This document shows positions 24,136-34,899 of a DNA stretch of 64,000 bases, piece by piece; the first letter of the stretch is position 1; the number at the start of each line of letters is the position of its first letter. Location of the stretch: assembly GCA_028583415.1 (NCBI GenBank), contig CM053271.1, forward strand, positions 89,329,534-89,393,533, read 5' to 3'. Origin of the DNA: Protea cynaroides. Taxonomy: Eukaryota; Streptophyta; Magnoliopsida; Proteales; Proteaceae. A model generated the notes under the pieces. That model was given only the letters and a program-made list of their open reading frames with translations. It searched no databases and was not told the DNA's origin. The position numbers and the translations under genes are program-made.

Positions 24136-24354
24136 ATGCATGCATATGTTTGTTGCATTGTTTTGTTTTACTCACTAAGCCGTGATGTGTGCTCACCCTT
24201 TCGACATCGAATATCTTTAGTTGATGATGCAGGTCCTACTATAGAAGAGTACGTGAATGCACCGTTGTATAGACACATGGTGGCTATGGACGTAGAAGCT
24301 GTTGAAGATGCTCATGATCCTTCATGCAAGTGCAATCAATACGTCTTTGATTAG
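24136..24354 (+). CDS. LTR-embedded small acidic ORF (A3 copy)
   Basis: 72 codons, same length as the A2 copy. Core LVDDAGPTIEEYVNAPLY, acidic DVEAVEDAHD, and CKCNQYVFD with stop. Two of the cysteine-motif residues have changed (E to K, C to Y). Preceded by GATGCAG. Function unknown. Confidence 0.48.
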   Translation: MHAYVCCIVLFYSLSRDVCSPFRHRISLVDDAGPTIEEYVNAPLYRHMVAMDVEAVEDAHDPSCKCNQYVFD

Positions 24355-24640
24355 TTTAGTTATATTTTGATTACCAGACATGTAATTGATTATTTTACTT
24401 TTATGTCTTGAGTTACTTGGAGATAACTAGATTAAATATTTATTTATCACTGTTAGATACTCAGTTCATTAATTATAAAAAATTTCACTTATTTGTTTAT
24501 TATCTCTGATTATTATCGTGGAATGTGTGTGTGGTTTGATATGGTGGGTACTACCTAAATGAGATCCTGGTTGGACCGTTGGATTATTGACGGTTCATCA
24601 CACTATTCTAGTTAGTCCAGAATTGGGGTGTGACACCGTT

Positions 24641-25454
24641 ACAAGCTTTTGCTTCAAAGTCCGAAAACTTTCTTCTCGTTTTGTAGTCCATTCAAACTTC
24701 TGTCCTTTCTTTATGAGTTGGATGAGTGGTACAACAATTCATGAGTAATCTTGAATAAATCATCGATAATATCTAGCTAGACCTAGGAAACTCCTGACTT
24801 TTGTAACTATTTTTGGGATTTCCCATTCTAACATTGCTTGTACTTTGCTGGGGTCTACAACTATCCCTTCCCCTAAGATAACATGTTCGAGGAATGTCAC
24901 TTTTCTTAGCCAAAACTCATACTTCTTGAATTTAGGTATAGCTTCTCTTCCTTGAGTCATTGTAGAACCTTTCTCAAGTGTTCTTCATGTTCTTCAGGAG
25001 AGTGGGAGTACATGAGGATATCGTCAATAAATACTATGATGAACTGATCCAGATAATCATGAAATACCCAGTTAATTAACTCCATGAACGACATTGAAGC
25101 GTTTGTCAACCCAAACGACATAACCTTGAATTCATAATGATCATATCGGGTTCTAAAGGTCGTCTTTGGAATATCAGATTCTCTGATCTTCAGTTGGTGA
25201 TACCTAATGGCAAGCTAATCTTTGAGAATACTGATGCTCTTTGCAGTTGATCGAATAAATATTTGATCCTAGGTAGAGGGTATCGATTATTGACTGTAAG
25301 TTTATTTCGTTCTCGATAATCAATGCACAGTCTGACATTTTTGTCCTTCTTTTTAATGAACAAGACTGGCACTCCCCATGGGGAAATGCTTGGCCTAATA
25401 AAGCCTTTATCTAGCAATTCCTGTAATTGAACCTTGAGTTCTTTTAGTTCAATA
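24641..25454 (-). pseudogene. Element 4 pol, central part: RT and RNase H start
   Basis: Right to left: RT fingers/palm ELLDKGFIRPSISPWG, VRLCIDYRERNKLTV, RYPLPRI (25430-25230); then YEFKVMSFGLTNAS and the catalytic IVFIDDILMYS (about 25150-24990); then a connection region WLRKVTFLEHVI, KVRSFLGLARYYR (24960-24760) and the start of RNase H (WTTKREESFRTLK), which continues after element 1 at 11503. Frames are broken several times. Bordered on the right by solo LTR A4. Confidence 0.88.
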
Positions 25455-25800
25455 GGTGTTGTAAGACCCGTATCAAACTAACCCGGTCTTACCACCTTGA
25501 ATCAGGTTTACCCATCATGGTCGAGCCAAATGGACCAAGGGCGTGAAGGAGATCGTGATCCCAGGTATCAAATCAACCAAAAAAAATACTTAAATTAAGG
25601 CGAGGGTTGGACCCCCCAAGACAGAAAGTCAGACCCCCTGTTTTACAGAGGGGGTCGAACACTTTAAGATTTAGGGGTCGACGGGATCATCGACCCCCTC
25701 ATCGACCCCCAGTTGCCGCCAGAAACTGAAATTAGGAAAGTTTCCTAATTTCGGTTGGACTCTTTCCAAATCTCAATGGGACTTATTTTAGGAGTTTCTA

Positions 25801-25812
25801 CTCTATAAATAG
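25801..25812 (+). promoter_or_regulatory. TATA box of solo LTR A4
   Basis: CTCTATAAATAGGACG, at the family position; then a GA-rich leader and CTCAG/GTATGG at about 25955. Confidence 0.65.
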
Positions 25813-27216
25813 GACGTCCCTAAGCCTCTTTCACTCCTTTTACAACCCTAATTGAATTGAGAGAAAGAGAAGAGAAGGAAGAGAAGAAGAAGAGAAGTAA
25901 GGAAGAGAAGAAAGCAAAAAGGAGAAGAGTTGCAGAGAATGAGTATTCTTCTCAGGTATGGATACTAATTCCATGAGTTTCTACAGACCTTAGGTTAGGT
26001 AATGAAGAGAGTATGATCTTGGAGAGTCCCAAACCATCAACCCATGGTTAGGTTTTTATGGAAAGCCATGGGGGAATTTGTGAAAGCTATATAGGTGAAT
26101 GATTCATGGTTTTAGACCATAGAATGTGTGTAGAATGGACTGTAGGAGCAAGCCATAGGACCCCAAACACGAAGAATGGACTGAAAGGAAGAAAATTGAC
26201 CAAAACCCACAGGGGGTCGCACAGGGGGTCGATGGCCAATCGACCCTACCAGACCCTGAGCATCGACCCCCAGTGTTCGGGAAGTCCAAAATAGGGGGGG
26301 TTGCACCAGGGGTCGATCATGACTCCGACCCTACCTCCGACCCCCAGTTAACAGGATGGTTTTTAAATTTAAATTTAATTCTAATTAAATTCTATTGACT
26401 TTGTTAGGTCTTCTAGCAAAATAATAACAATATAAAGGTGATTCTAAAGCTTGGAAGATGATCAATTAACAAGCTAAGGTGAGGGAACAAGACCTAAACT
26501 AACTGGTTAATAATAAACTATTTTATTTCTTGAGTCCAATGCCATATTGATTCTGTGTGTGTATGCTTGTATGTGCATTCAACATGTCATCCAATATTTC
26601 TATTAATTGTTCATGCATATTTACTTTATTGTTTATAACATGATGATGGTGATGATGATAGGAATAGGCATGTGAATGTTTGTATTTGGCCAGTGTATAT
26701 GGTGCGGGTAGGGATGGTATCAACCGGTACAGCCATGACCGTTCTTCATGGGGTGTATATTGTGCCATGGTCTACTCATGTCATGTCCACTGATGTCGTC
26801 GTATCGCCATTACCTTAGCAGAACTATTATGTCGTAGAGCATTAGGGGAGGTGGTCTCGGTCCTTGTAGTCTCTGACTCCACCGGGGGGCCTTAGCTCTA
26901 TCTCTATGGATGTTCTGAGGGATGCTGGGGTGAGGCCTTGGATACATTGTTTGGCATTAGGATTGGTTAGTTGCGAGCCCAGTTTGCAACCCTAGCCAGC
27001 AGGGGTTTATTTGTTGGTATGGTATCAACCGGTACAGCCATGCCGTTTTCATGGGGTGTATATTGTGCCATTTTGGGTGCTGTGGGCGACAGTGCCGTAT
27101 TCATTGGGCGTATCCACACACTTTTGTATAGAGGTGCGACGGTAACCTATCCTTTCTATAGCACAGTGCAAACTATAAACCAGACCAAAGATATGATTTG
27201 ACTGCAAGCATATGTA

Positions 27217-27420
27217 TTGTTGCATTGTTTTGTTTGCTCACTGAGCCGTGATGTGTGCTCACCCTTTCGACGTCGAATACTTTTAGTTGATGATGCAGGT
27301 ACGACTATTGAAGATTATGTAAATGCTCCAGTGTACGGGAACGTGGCGGCGATGGAAGTGGAAGAGGAAGTGGATACACATGACTCCTCTTGCGAGTGCA
27401 ATTCATGTGTATTCGATTAG
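27217..27420 (+). CDS. LTR-embedded small acidic ORF (solo LTR A4)
   Basis: 67 codons, the cleanest copy: SPFRRRILLVDDAG, TTIEDYVNAPVYGNVAAM, EVEEEVDTHD, SSCECNSCVFD, stop. It is retained in a solo LTR that still has its TATA box and splice-like signals, so it could in principle be expressed alone. Net acidic, no membrane segment. Family not recognised. Confidence 0.52.
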   Translation: MLHCFVCSLSRDVCSPFRRRILLVDDAGTTIEDYVNAPVYGNVAAMEVEEEVDTHDSSCECNSCVFD

Positions 27421-27711
27421 ATATTTTTCTAGTTTTCTTTATTTGGATTTATTAAGGACATGTATTTGATATTTATTTATGTCTCAGTTGATACATAATA
27501 ATTTGCTATTTACATATTAATATCACAGTAGATTCTCAGTTCATTTTATTATAAAACTTCCGCTATTGTATATTTACTCTGATTATGAATGTGGATGTAT
27601 GGGGTTTAGATAAAACGGATATAGCCTACTCGAGATCCTGGTTGAACCATTGGTTTGTTAGCGGTTCATCACACCATTCTGAATAGTGCGGAATTGGGGT
27701 GTGACAGGTGC

Positions 27712-29713
27712 CATCCTGTAAGGCGCCTGGGACATAGGTGCCGATCCTAGGAGCAGATCAATTACAAACTTTGTTGCTCTATCTAGTGGCAGACTTGGTA
27801 AATCTTTTGGAAATACTTCAAGGAATTCGTTTACTACTCTTAGCTCTTATAACTTGGGAGTTTCCATAATAGTATCTACAATAGACGCAATGTTTGCAAT
27901 GCATCCCTGAGTTAGCAACTTACTCACTTACATGGCCGATATAAAAAGTTTCTTCTGTTTCCTCGGTTTATCTCCAATGAATACTATTGGTTTGTCACCA
28001 TCAACATCGAAGGAAACTTTTATCTCTGTACAGAGGACGCTGGCCTTATGTGTCACTAACTAGTCCATCCCTAAAATTGCATCAAAGTCCGACATGACTA
28101 GAAGTATCAAGTTCGCTACCATTTGCATATCGTTGTTTTGGACTCTACATGGGCCCTGATAGTAGCTCAATTCCACTTGCTGTCCCAATGGCTTACTCAT
28201 TATAAGTTGGGGCTCCATCTGCCGTGGGGTGGTTCCAATTTCTCAATGAAAGAGGGCGACACAAAAGAGTGAGTCACACCCGAGTCGAAGAGTACTTGAG
28301 CTGACAAATTAGATATGGACATGGCACCTAATGGTACGTAACTTATTAATTTGACTGATACTTTAAGAACATTCTCGATTCATGCATAGAAATTTAATTA
28401 CTGTGAGAGAGGAATACCTGTAACAACACTGGTGGAGTTCTCATCATCTTCTGTCGATGTGGCATAGACCTTACCCTGCTGCAGTCCTTGCTTTCGGAGG
28501 GTGAGGGTAGTACCTGGAAATGTGTCCCTCTTGTTGACAATTTTATCACCTCACTAGGCCAGGTGCCAAGTCAGTAGAAGCAGGGGTAGCAAACCTCTTT
28601 GTAGGAACTTGGGTGGTCGCCTTCTTCACAGCGGTGGTTCTGAATGGCTTCTTGGCATCGCATTTGCTTGTGAAGGTACTCGATCTCTTAGTACCCAAGG
28701 TTGCGGATCTATCCTTTCGGTGAGCTTGGTATCTGTCCCTTTGGCTATCTTCCACCACCTTAGCTGTTTGAACAATGCTTGCATAGGTAGTATGACCTTG
28801 AGCTTTCACAATTGCCTAATACCTCCCCTTAAGCCATCAACAAACCTCTTGACCTTAAATGCATCAGTTCACATGCTCAGGTTTGCAAAGTAGTACAGTC
28901 TCTCAAAATCTCTCTGGTATTCAGTGACTGATCTTTGCACTTGGCTAAACTTTAGATATTCTACCTCCTTTTGATCTTCGTAACTCTGTGGAAAATAATA
29001 GCCAAATAAGGCTTCCTTGAAGTTCTCCCACGAGATATTCCTGTACCTAGCCTCCAGGATAGGCCAAGTGGATTCCCACCAATTATCGAGCTTATCTTTA
29101 AACATGAAAGTGGCGTAGAGTATTTTCTACTTATTAGTGCATGGCATCATTCTAAGAGTCTTCTCGATAGTATGCATCTAGATGGCAGGACACAAGGGAT
29201 CATTTCCTACACCAGTAAATTTAGGAGGCTTCATCTTCTTAAAAGCTTGTACTATCCTTGCCACAGGTGTTAGGGTAGGTGGAAATGCTATCGGAGGAGC
29301 GACTGGAGCGATGTTTACTTGCCCTGGTGGTGCTTGTAGATGCACTACTGCTACAACATTGGTACTGGGGTAGGTATTTGATTAATAGGAGGTGGCACTG
29401 GCATTGGAGCAGGTGCTGGTGCGGCCATTGGGACTGCCTGAACTGGTATAATCAGAGAGTTGTTTCTCCATGAAGTACCACTATAAGTCCAGTCATTAGC
29501 TGTTGTTGTTGGATACTACTATTGAGGGCAAAGTTCTCCAAAATAGCAGTAACGTCTACTACTATCAGCACCGGTGGTGGTAGTGGTGGTGCTACAGGTT
29601 CTAGTTCATGGTGTACCTTAGGCGGAGGTATGGGTTTATGTTATCCCTTCTGGTGGGGCATTGCTTTATGTAGTGTAGGGTTCTTGTCGCCTTCGCTTTA
29701 TACTAGGAGCCAT
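27712..29713 (-). pseudogene. Element 4 gag, protease and RT start
   Basis: Right to left. Gag ATG at 29713 (MAPSIKRRRQEPYTT, then a stop). Capsid core 29105-28869 (LDNWWEST, NFKEALFGYYFPQSYEDQKEVEYL, YQRDFERLYYFANLS). The region KAQGHTTYASIVQTAKVVEDSQRDRY follows (28809-28700). The zinc knuckle near 28560-28480 is degraded. Protease near 28320-28250 keeps LFDSGVTHSFVS, with the catalytic D-S-G intact, unlike elements 1 and 2. RT start near 27760-27712 (APYRMAP). Several frame breaks and stops. Confidence 0.85.
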
Positions 29714-30679
29714 GATAAAAAAAACTTTGCTCAGACCTGAAAGTTTTGAATTGGTCATTCAACTCACGCGTATGAATGTCCAATTTACACCATGCAAAGC
29801 AAATGTTAAGTTTAAAACTCAGATTACGATTTCCATGCATTGCTGAGGAATTAAACAATCAAACATTCAACACGGAGTGTAAAGCTGACAAAATGAGGGA
29901 TACAACACGTAACCAACCACACCCTTGACCAGGTGAGGGGCCTGCGGTACGTGACCGACCGCATATCTTGACTTTAATTTAAAAAAGGGGCATGACTTTG
30001 TTTTGTTTTACTTCTACTATAGCAGAGATAGGTGCGGCGCAAGGAAGGTGTACACTATTCAAAATTTGTTTTCAGAGGCTTCCTTGGTGATTTCTTGCTT
30101 CCATCCATTTCGAAATCATCTTTACACCTTTCTATGATAAGTTTTTCATTTCGATTTCCACTTTTGAGTAACCTAGGTTAGGTTTTTATCGATTTCTCTT
30201 TGTTTTCCCCATGTAATGGCTTAAAACAATGGGGCTTTGATATATCAACATGCTAGGGAGCATTTCCCATGCTTTCCCCCTTGTTTTAACTTGGTTTCAT
30301 CATTTTATAGGGTTATCCCAAGCAAAAAATCAATATTTTTTTTCTCTATTTCTCCAAAATCAAGTTTGGTTTGTGATTGATACCTACTTTTTCTTTCTCT
30401 CAACCAATGTTGGAATCACTCTTTGGGTTGAGTAACAATGATTGGAGTATGTTAGAGTTCTTTAATTGAATCATTTTGGAACATATACATGATTATCTCT
30501 ATTTTGGCTATTTTCCAAAATCTGATTTTCTTAGCCTGAAATGCATTTCAATACTTTGCACTACTGCCTATCTCCTTGGCTTACCACTTGGTCTAACTTT
30601 GCCAATTATTCACCTACTGATAATTATTTTTATTCTTCCTATGTAGGTTCGTATTTTTAGAGTATTTACACCATATACT
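29714..30679. other. Divergent interval of element 4
   Basis: No gene. Separates gag (minus) from the accessory ORF (plus). Contains one motif pair GCGGTACGTGACCGACCGC near 29941-29964, matching the variant in the type-B LTRs. A possible acceptor CTTCCTATGTAG ends at 30646, 34 bases before the accessory ATG. Confidence 0.55.
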
Positions 30680-30897
30680 ATGGTTGCTCGGGATATCCCT
30701 TGGTCATCTAGTGCTGAGTCTTTTGCTGCGGGGGTAGAGAGACAGCAGGGACATCTACCACCAGCCTATGATCCTTTCCATTTTAGATCAGCAGAGGCTA
30801 CTGTGGCTTGGTTTGCCTTTGAGGACAAATTAGTAGAGCCAGGCCATTATGTTCTTGTGATGAATTAAATAGGTTCAATATTCGCTAGGCTTTTTCT
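30680..30897 (+). pseudogene. Opposite-strand accessory ORF of element 4, first part
   Basis: Starts MVARDIPWSSSAESFAAG at 30680; YDPFHFRSAEATVAWFAFEDKLVE corresponds to DPLRFRSNEAEAQYADYARKKVE of element 5. Frame shifts near 30865, stop near 30888, then solo LTR A5 splits the gene. The second part begins at 33219. More diverged from the others, fitting the separate LTR family. Confidence 0.7.
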
Positions 30898-31178
30898 GAT
30901 ATTGTCACACCCCAATTCCATACTATTCAGCATGGTGTGATGAACCGTCAATAAACCAACGGTTCAACCAGGATCTCGAATAGGCTGTGTCCGTTTGCTT
31001 AAACCATACACATCTACAACCATAATCAGAGTAAATAACAATAGCGAAAGTCTTTATACTAATGAACTGAGAGTCTAACAATGATAAAATAAATAAATTA
31101 TCCAATTATCTTCCATTGACTAAGACATAAAATAAAATAAAATAATCAATTATATTGTCTGAATAATTCAAAGAAAAA

Positions 31179-31475
31179 CTAATCGAAGACGCATGAGTTG
31201 CACTCGCATGATGAATCATGCGACTCCATCATAACTTCTGCATCCATTGCCGCAGCATGTCCGTACACAGGAGCATTCATATAGTCTTCTACAGTGGTAC
31301 TAGCATCATCAACTAAAAATATTCGACGTCGAAAGGGTGAGCACACATCATGGCTCAGTGAGCAAACAAAACAATGCAACAAACATATGCATGCATTCAA
31401 TTCATATCTTTGGTCTGGTTCATAAGTTTGCAATGTGCTATAGAAAGGTTCGGTGGCCACCTCACCTCTATACAC
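31179..31475 (-). CDS. LTR-embedded small acidic ORF (solo LTR A5)
   Basis: 98 codons as an open frame; the conserved part is the last 50: SPFRRRIFLVDDAS, TVEDYMNAPVYGHAAAM, acidic DAEVMMESHD, SSCECNSCVFD, stop. The last eleven residues equal those of A4, although the two LTRs differ strongly in their motif arrays. Confidence 0.5.
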   Translation of the reverse strand: MYRGEVATEPFYSTLQTYEPDQRYELNACICLLHCFVCSLSHDVCSPFRRRIFLVDDASTTVEDYMNAPVYGHAAAMDAEVMMESHDSSCECNSCVFD

Positions 31476-32837
31476 GAATGTATGAAACCACCCAATGGAT
31501 CAAACACCATTGCTGCCCCCACATGCACCCACCATGGAATAGGGATAGAGCTAAAGTGCTTAGGACCCCACCGCATCACACTTCCCCTGATGCCCTACCC
31601 ATACCAACACGTAAGCCCCTATTGGCGAGGGCTTGCAAACTGGGCTCGCAACTAACCAATCCTAATGTCAAATAATGTATCCAAGGTCTCACCCCAGCAT
31701 CCCTCAATACGTCTATAGGGATAGAGCTAAGGCCCCCCGACAGAGTCAAAGACTACACGGTCCGAGACCACCTCCCCTAATGCCCTACGACGTAATAGTT
31801 CTGCTAAGGTAATGGCGATACGACGATGTCAGCGGACAAGACTTGAGTAGAGATAGAGCTAGAGTCTGGTGACCAGGATGAACCACAGTGTCACGTCCTC
31901 CCCTTGATGCCCCACTCGCATCAAGTACACTAACCACACATAAACATTCACATGCCTATTCCTAGCATCATCATCATCATCATGTTATAAATAAACAAAA
32001 TTAAATATGCATGAACAGTAATAGCATGAATATTGGATGACATGTTAAATGAACAATACACGCATACAAGCATAGAATCAATCATGGCATCAGACTCAAT
32101 AGACAAAAACAGTTTATTATTTTCCAATTAGTTTAGGTCTTGTTCCCTCACCTTTTATTGCTAGTAGATCATCGTTCAAGCATTATAATTCACTTTTAAA
32201 TCACTGGAAATACCTAACAAGTCGATAGATTTTAATTAGAATTAATTCCCATAAGTTTAGACTAACAGAAACTGTAGGGTCGCAGGTAGGGTAGCACATG
32301 GGGTCTCAGTTCTATGACCCCAGGGTATAGGGTCGCAAGTGGGGTCGAATATACTTTGACCCTACATGCGACCACACCCTTCCTGGAACTTTTCGAGGGC
32401 ATGTGATCGATCATGTGGATCTTGTAGGGTCGAATATCATGCGACCCTACGTGTCAAGGTCGACCTTTCACTCTTAAGTCCATTCCTTCTTGTTTGAATC
32501 CTTTGGCTTATCTTCATAGTCCTTCCTATGATTGTTCTATGGCTCAAAACTATAATTTTGATACACTATCCATTGTCCACAATGATTTCCTCCATGGATT
32601 CTCTTGGAATTTATCCATGGATGGATGATTTGGGTTTCTCTTAAATCCTATGAACTATTCTAGGCTCTTAATCAATCATGGAGAATGTATTCATACCTTA
32701 GGTTTGCTGAGATTCAGAGGTTTCTCTGAACTTCCTCTTCCTTAGTCTTCTTGTCCAATTCTCATTCTCTTCCTTCTCTTCTCTCTCTCTCACTTTCAAT
32801 TAGGGTTCTAAAGGAGTGAAAGAGGCTAAGGGACGTC

Positions 32838-32848
32838 CTATTTATAGA
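32838..32848 (-). promoter_or_regulatory. TATA box of solo LTR A5
   Basis: Minus strand CTATAAATAGG then ACGTCCC, at the family position. Confidence 0.65.
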
Positions 32849-33218
32849 GAAAAACCCTCCATAATAAGCCCCAATGAGTTTAGGAAAGACCCCCCTTTGA
32901 ATTAAGAAGGTTTCCTAATTTCTGGTTCTGACTGGGTTCATAGGGTCGAATGTAGGGTCGTAGAATCCGTCGACCCTACGTTTTTTTAAAACATGCGACC
33001 CCATGACCAAAAAGTCATGGGTTGGACTCTTTTGAGGTAGGGTCGGTCACACCTGTTTAGGCATGCGACCTTACCCTCATATTTGACTGTTTTTGAGTTA
33101 AACTTCATATCTGGTCTTGTAGTTTCTTCACGCACTTGGTCCACGTGGCTCGACCATGATAGGTAGACCTGGTACAAGGTGGTAAGACCGGTTAATTTGT
33201 TATGGGTCTTACAAATAT

Positions 33219-34519
33219 GGGCTGGTTGCCTGTGATAAGATTTAATTTGCCCACCTGGGTAAACATGGTTCGACACTTCTATTGCAATTTACAGGTTGAC
33301 AAAGGCATGGAGGAGACTGAAAATGGTTCCACTTTGTAGATTTCCAGTAGGGTTAAGGGCCCACTAGTTGTCATTATGGTCCCTAGCTTAGCACGGAGTT
33401 TAGGGACATCTGCTGAGGGAAATATGGTTTATGTATATCCTAAATTCCTCATGGTTGGTGAGTGGGAGCTTACGGAGATACGTGAGCAAATGATGCTAAG
33501 TCTAGAGTTACGTGAGAGCAACTGTCTTCCGGTTCCCAGGGTATACATAGTGCCCAGGGGCAGACACAGGGATGCGATTGTGTACTTCTGTGAGCTTGTA
33601 GCCTACTACATCACAGTTCGACATCAAATTTGCCTTCCCTATCTGATTATGAGGACCATGATCCATTCAGCAGTGTACACTTGGACAGGTAGTCTTCCAT
33701 AAGGTCGTTTCAGTTGTTCTTCAACATGGGATTCCACCTATCTTTTGAGCTTGACAAGGAGCCTAGTGTATATACAGACTTTGGCTGGGATACACTGCAC
33801 AAACACTAGTTATAGGATGTAGTGCTTAATGATGAGGAGTTAGAGCAGCATCGTCCACCTCGACCAGTACGTAGATGTCAGCCAGCTAGGAGGGTTTAAC
33901 GCAGGGTAGCTGTGTCTTCTTCTTCTTTAGAAAGTGAGCCAGCCTTTCCTAACGGCAGTGGAGAGGCTTCTCCTATACGTGTGGATTCTAGCGAGGATGC
34001 TCCATCTGAGCCAGTTGTAGAGGATATGGCTGATTCTGCTAATGAGTAAGAGAATTCATCACATTCTGTAGGTGGTGATGATGTACCGATAGCGGCGGCT
34101 CCTCAGACTGAGGCTTCAGGGTTTACAAACTTATGGGACATGTTAGCAGATGCTCGCTCTTTAGTGACTGCCTTGGGTGATTAGTGACGAGCATATCAGA
34201 CCAGTTTAGCTGCCCACAAGAGTCGTATGCTTCAGAAACTCACTAGTAAGGAGCAACGAGTGTCTGGGCTTGAGTGAGGCTTATCCAGTTTCAGGATATA
34301 TTGGATGCTGTTAGGCAGAAGGTTACTTCCACGTGGATTGCACTGGTTACTGTGGGTATTATTGCTCTTGTTCCAGACGACATGGCATCTACGGCAGCAG
34401 CCAAACATGAGGGCACTCATCAGCGGTGGCTTTAGTCAGTGGCAAGAGTTCAGGCCACTTATTCTGCAGATAGTCCTGATCGCCAGGACGATCACGGTTC
34501 TCAGCATATAGATTCATAG
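33219..34519 (+). pseudogene. Opposite-strand accessory ORF of element 4, second part
   Basis: Continues MGWLPVIRFNLPTWVNMVRHFYCNLQV, then (33376-33702) YVYPKFLMVGEWELTEIREQM, VPRVYIVPRGRHRDAIVYF and HQICLPYLIMRTMIH, in the same order as in the other copies. The C-terminal half differs: Ser/Glu-rich (SSSLESEPAFPNGSGEASP, DSSEDAPSEPVVEDMADS), then a helix and a short hydrophobic stretch (WIALVTVGIIALV) near 34335-34380, ending QHIDS. Several stops and shifts. Role unknown. Confidence 0.65.
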
Positions 34520-34884
34520 ATCATCTCATACTCTAAGAGTCCCTATGCTTATTTCGCTTATACTTTGTTATGGCTCACCGGATACATTTGATTTTGGATA
34601 TTTGTCTTTGTTTGATATTGATGGGTGAGGATCTAGATTGTACATACCGACCCATCCTTAGTATTTTATTCTCTATGGGTACACTAGATGTTTTATTTCA
34701 GTGTATATGTCTAGATATATTTTGCTTTTGTTTCGGTGATCATATTATGTTACTTTGTTTCTTATGGCTTATTCATGGTTCTTAACCCCCATATAGTATG
34801 TGGTTTATGCTGCCTAATTCAGCTTACTATATTTATGGTGTGTATATATGGTACGATTTAGTAATCGACGTGGCGCATTCGTGC
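34520..34884 (-). other. 5' leader of element 4
   Basis: T-rich stretch between the accessory ORF end and the PBS. No gene or clear repeat. Confidence 0.5.
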
Positions 34885-34894
34885 TTTGATACCA
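34885..34894 (-). other. Primer-binding site of element 4
   Basis: Minus strand TGGTATCAAA, tRNA-iMet type with one change, five bases from the LTR end at 34900. Confidence 0.75.
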
Positions 34895-34899
34895 ACTTC

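Larger units (their letters stand above)
11509..24635 (+). mobile_element. Element 1: complete Tekay-like gypsy retrotransposon
   Basis: 13.1 kb, plus strand, flanked by CCGTT. Order: 5' LTR 11509-13782, PBS split by a solo LTR, leader with a TA repeat, opposite-strand accessory ORF 15308-16571, divergent interval, gag-pol 17467-22334, PPT, 3' LTR 22335-24635. In the first 180 bases the two LTRs differ at roughly 8 percent of sites by eye, nearly all transitions, so the insertion is not recent. All ORFs are broken. Confidence 0.95.
22335..24635 (+). repeat. LTR A3: 3' LTR of element 1
   Basis: 2.3 kb, TGTAAGACCC ... GGGGTGTGACA. Partner of A2 with the same motif variant (arrays about 22450-22610 and 23085-23225). 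Followed directly by the duplication CCGTT. Confidence 0.95.
25460..27706 (+). repeat. Solo LTR A4
   Basis: 2247 bases, TGTAAGACCCG ... GGGGTGTGACA, no PBS or PPT beside it. It formed by recombination between the LTRs of a full element inserted in the RT of element 4. Motif variant GGGGGTCGA/CGACCCCC (about 25605-25720 and 26210-26350). Closest in text to A1. Confidence 0.92.
25455..27711. repeat. Target-site duplications of solo LTR A4 (GGTGT / GGTGC)
   Basis: GGTGT at 25455-25459 and GGTGC at 27707-27711 flank the LTR, identical at four of five bases. Joining restores the RT reading RMAPIELKEL of element 4. Confidence 0.85.
30903..33213 (-). repeat. Solo LTR A5
   Basis: 2311 bases on the minus strand, start TGTAAGACCC at 33213, end GGGGTGTGACA at 30903. 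Flanks GATAT (30898-30902) and AATAT (33214-33218) form a 4-of-5 target duplication. Without it the accessory frame reads AFSDMGWLPV. Motif variant TAGGGTCG (about 32270-32470 and 32935-33080). Confidence 0.92.
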
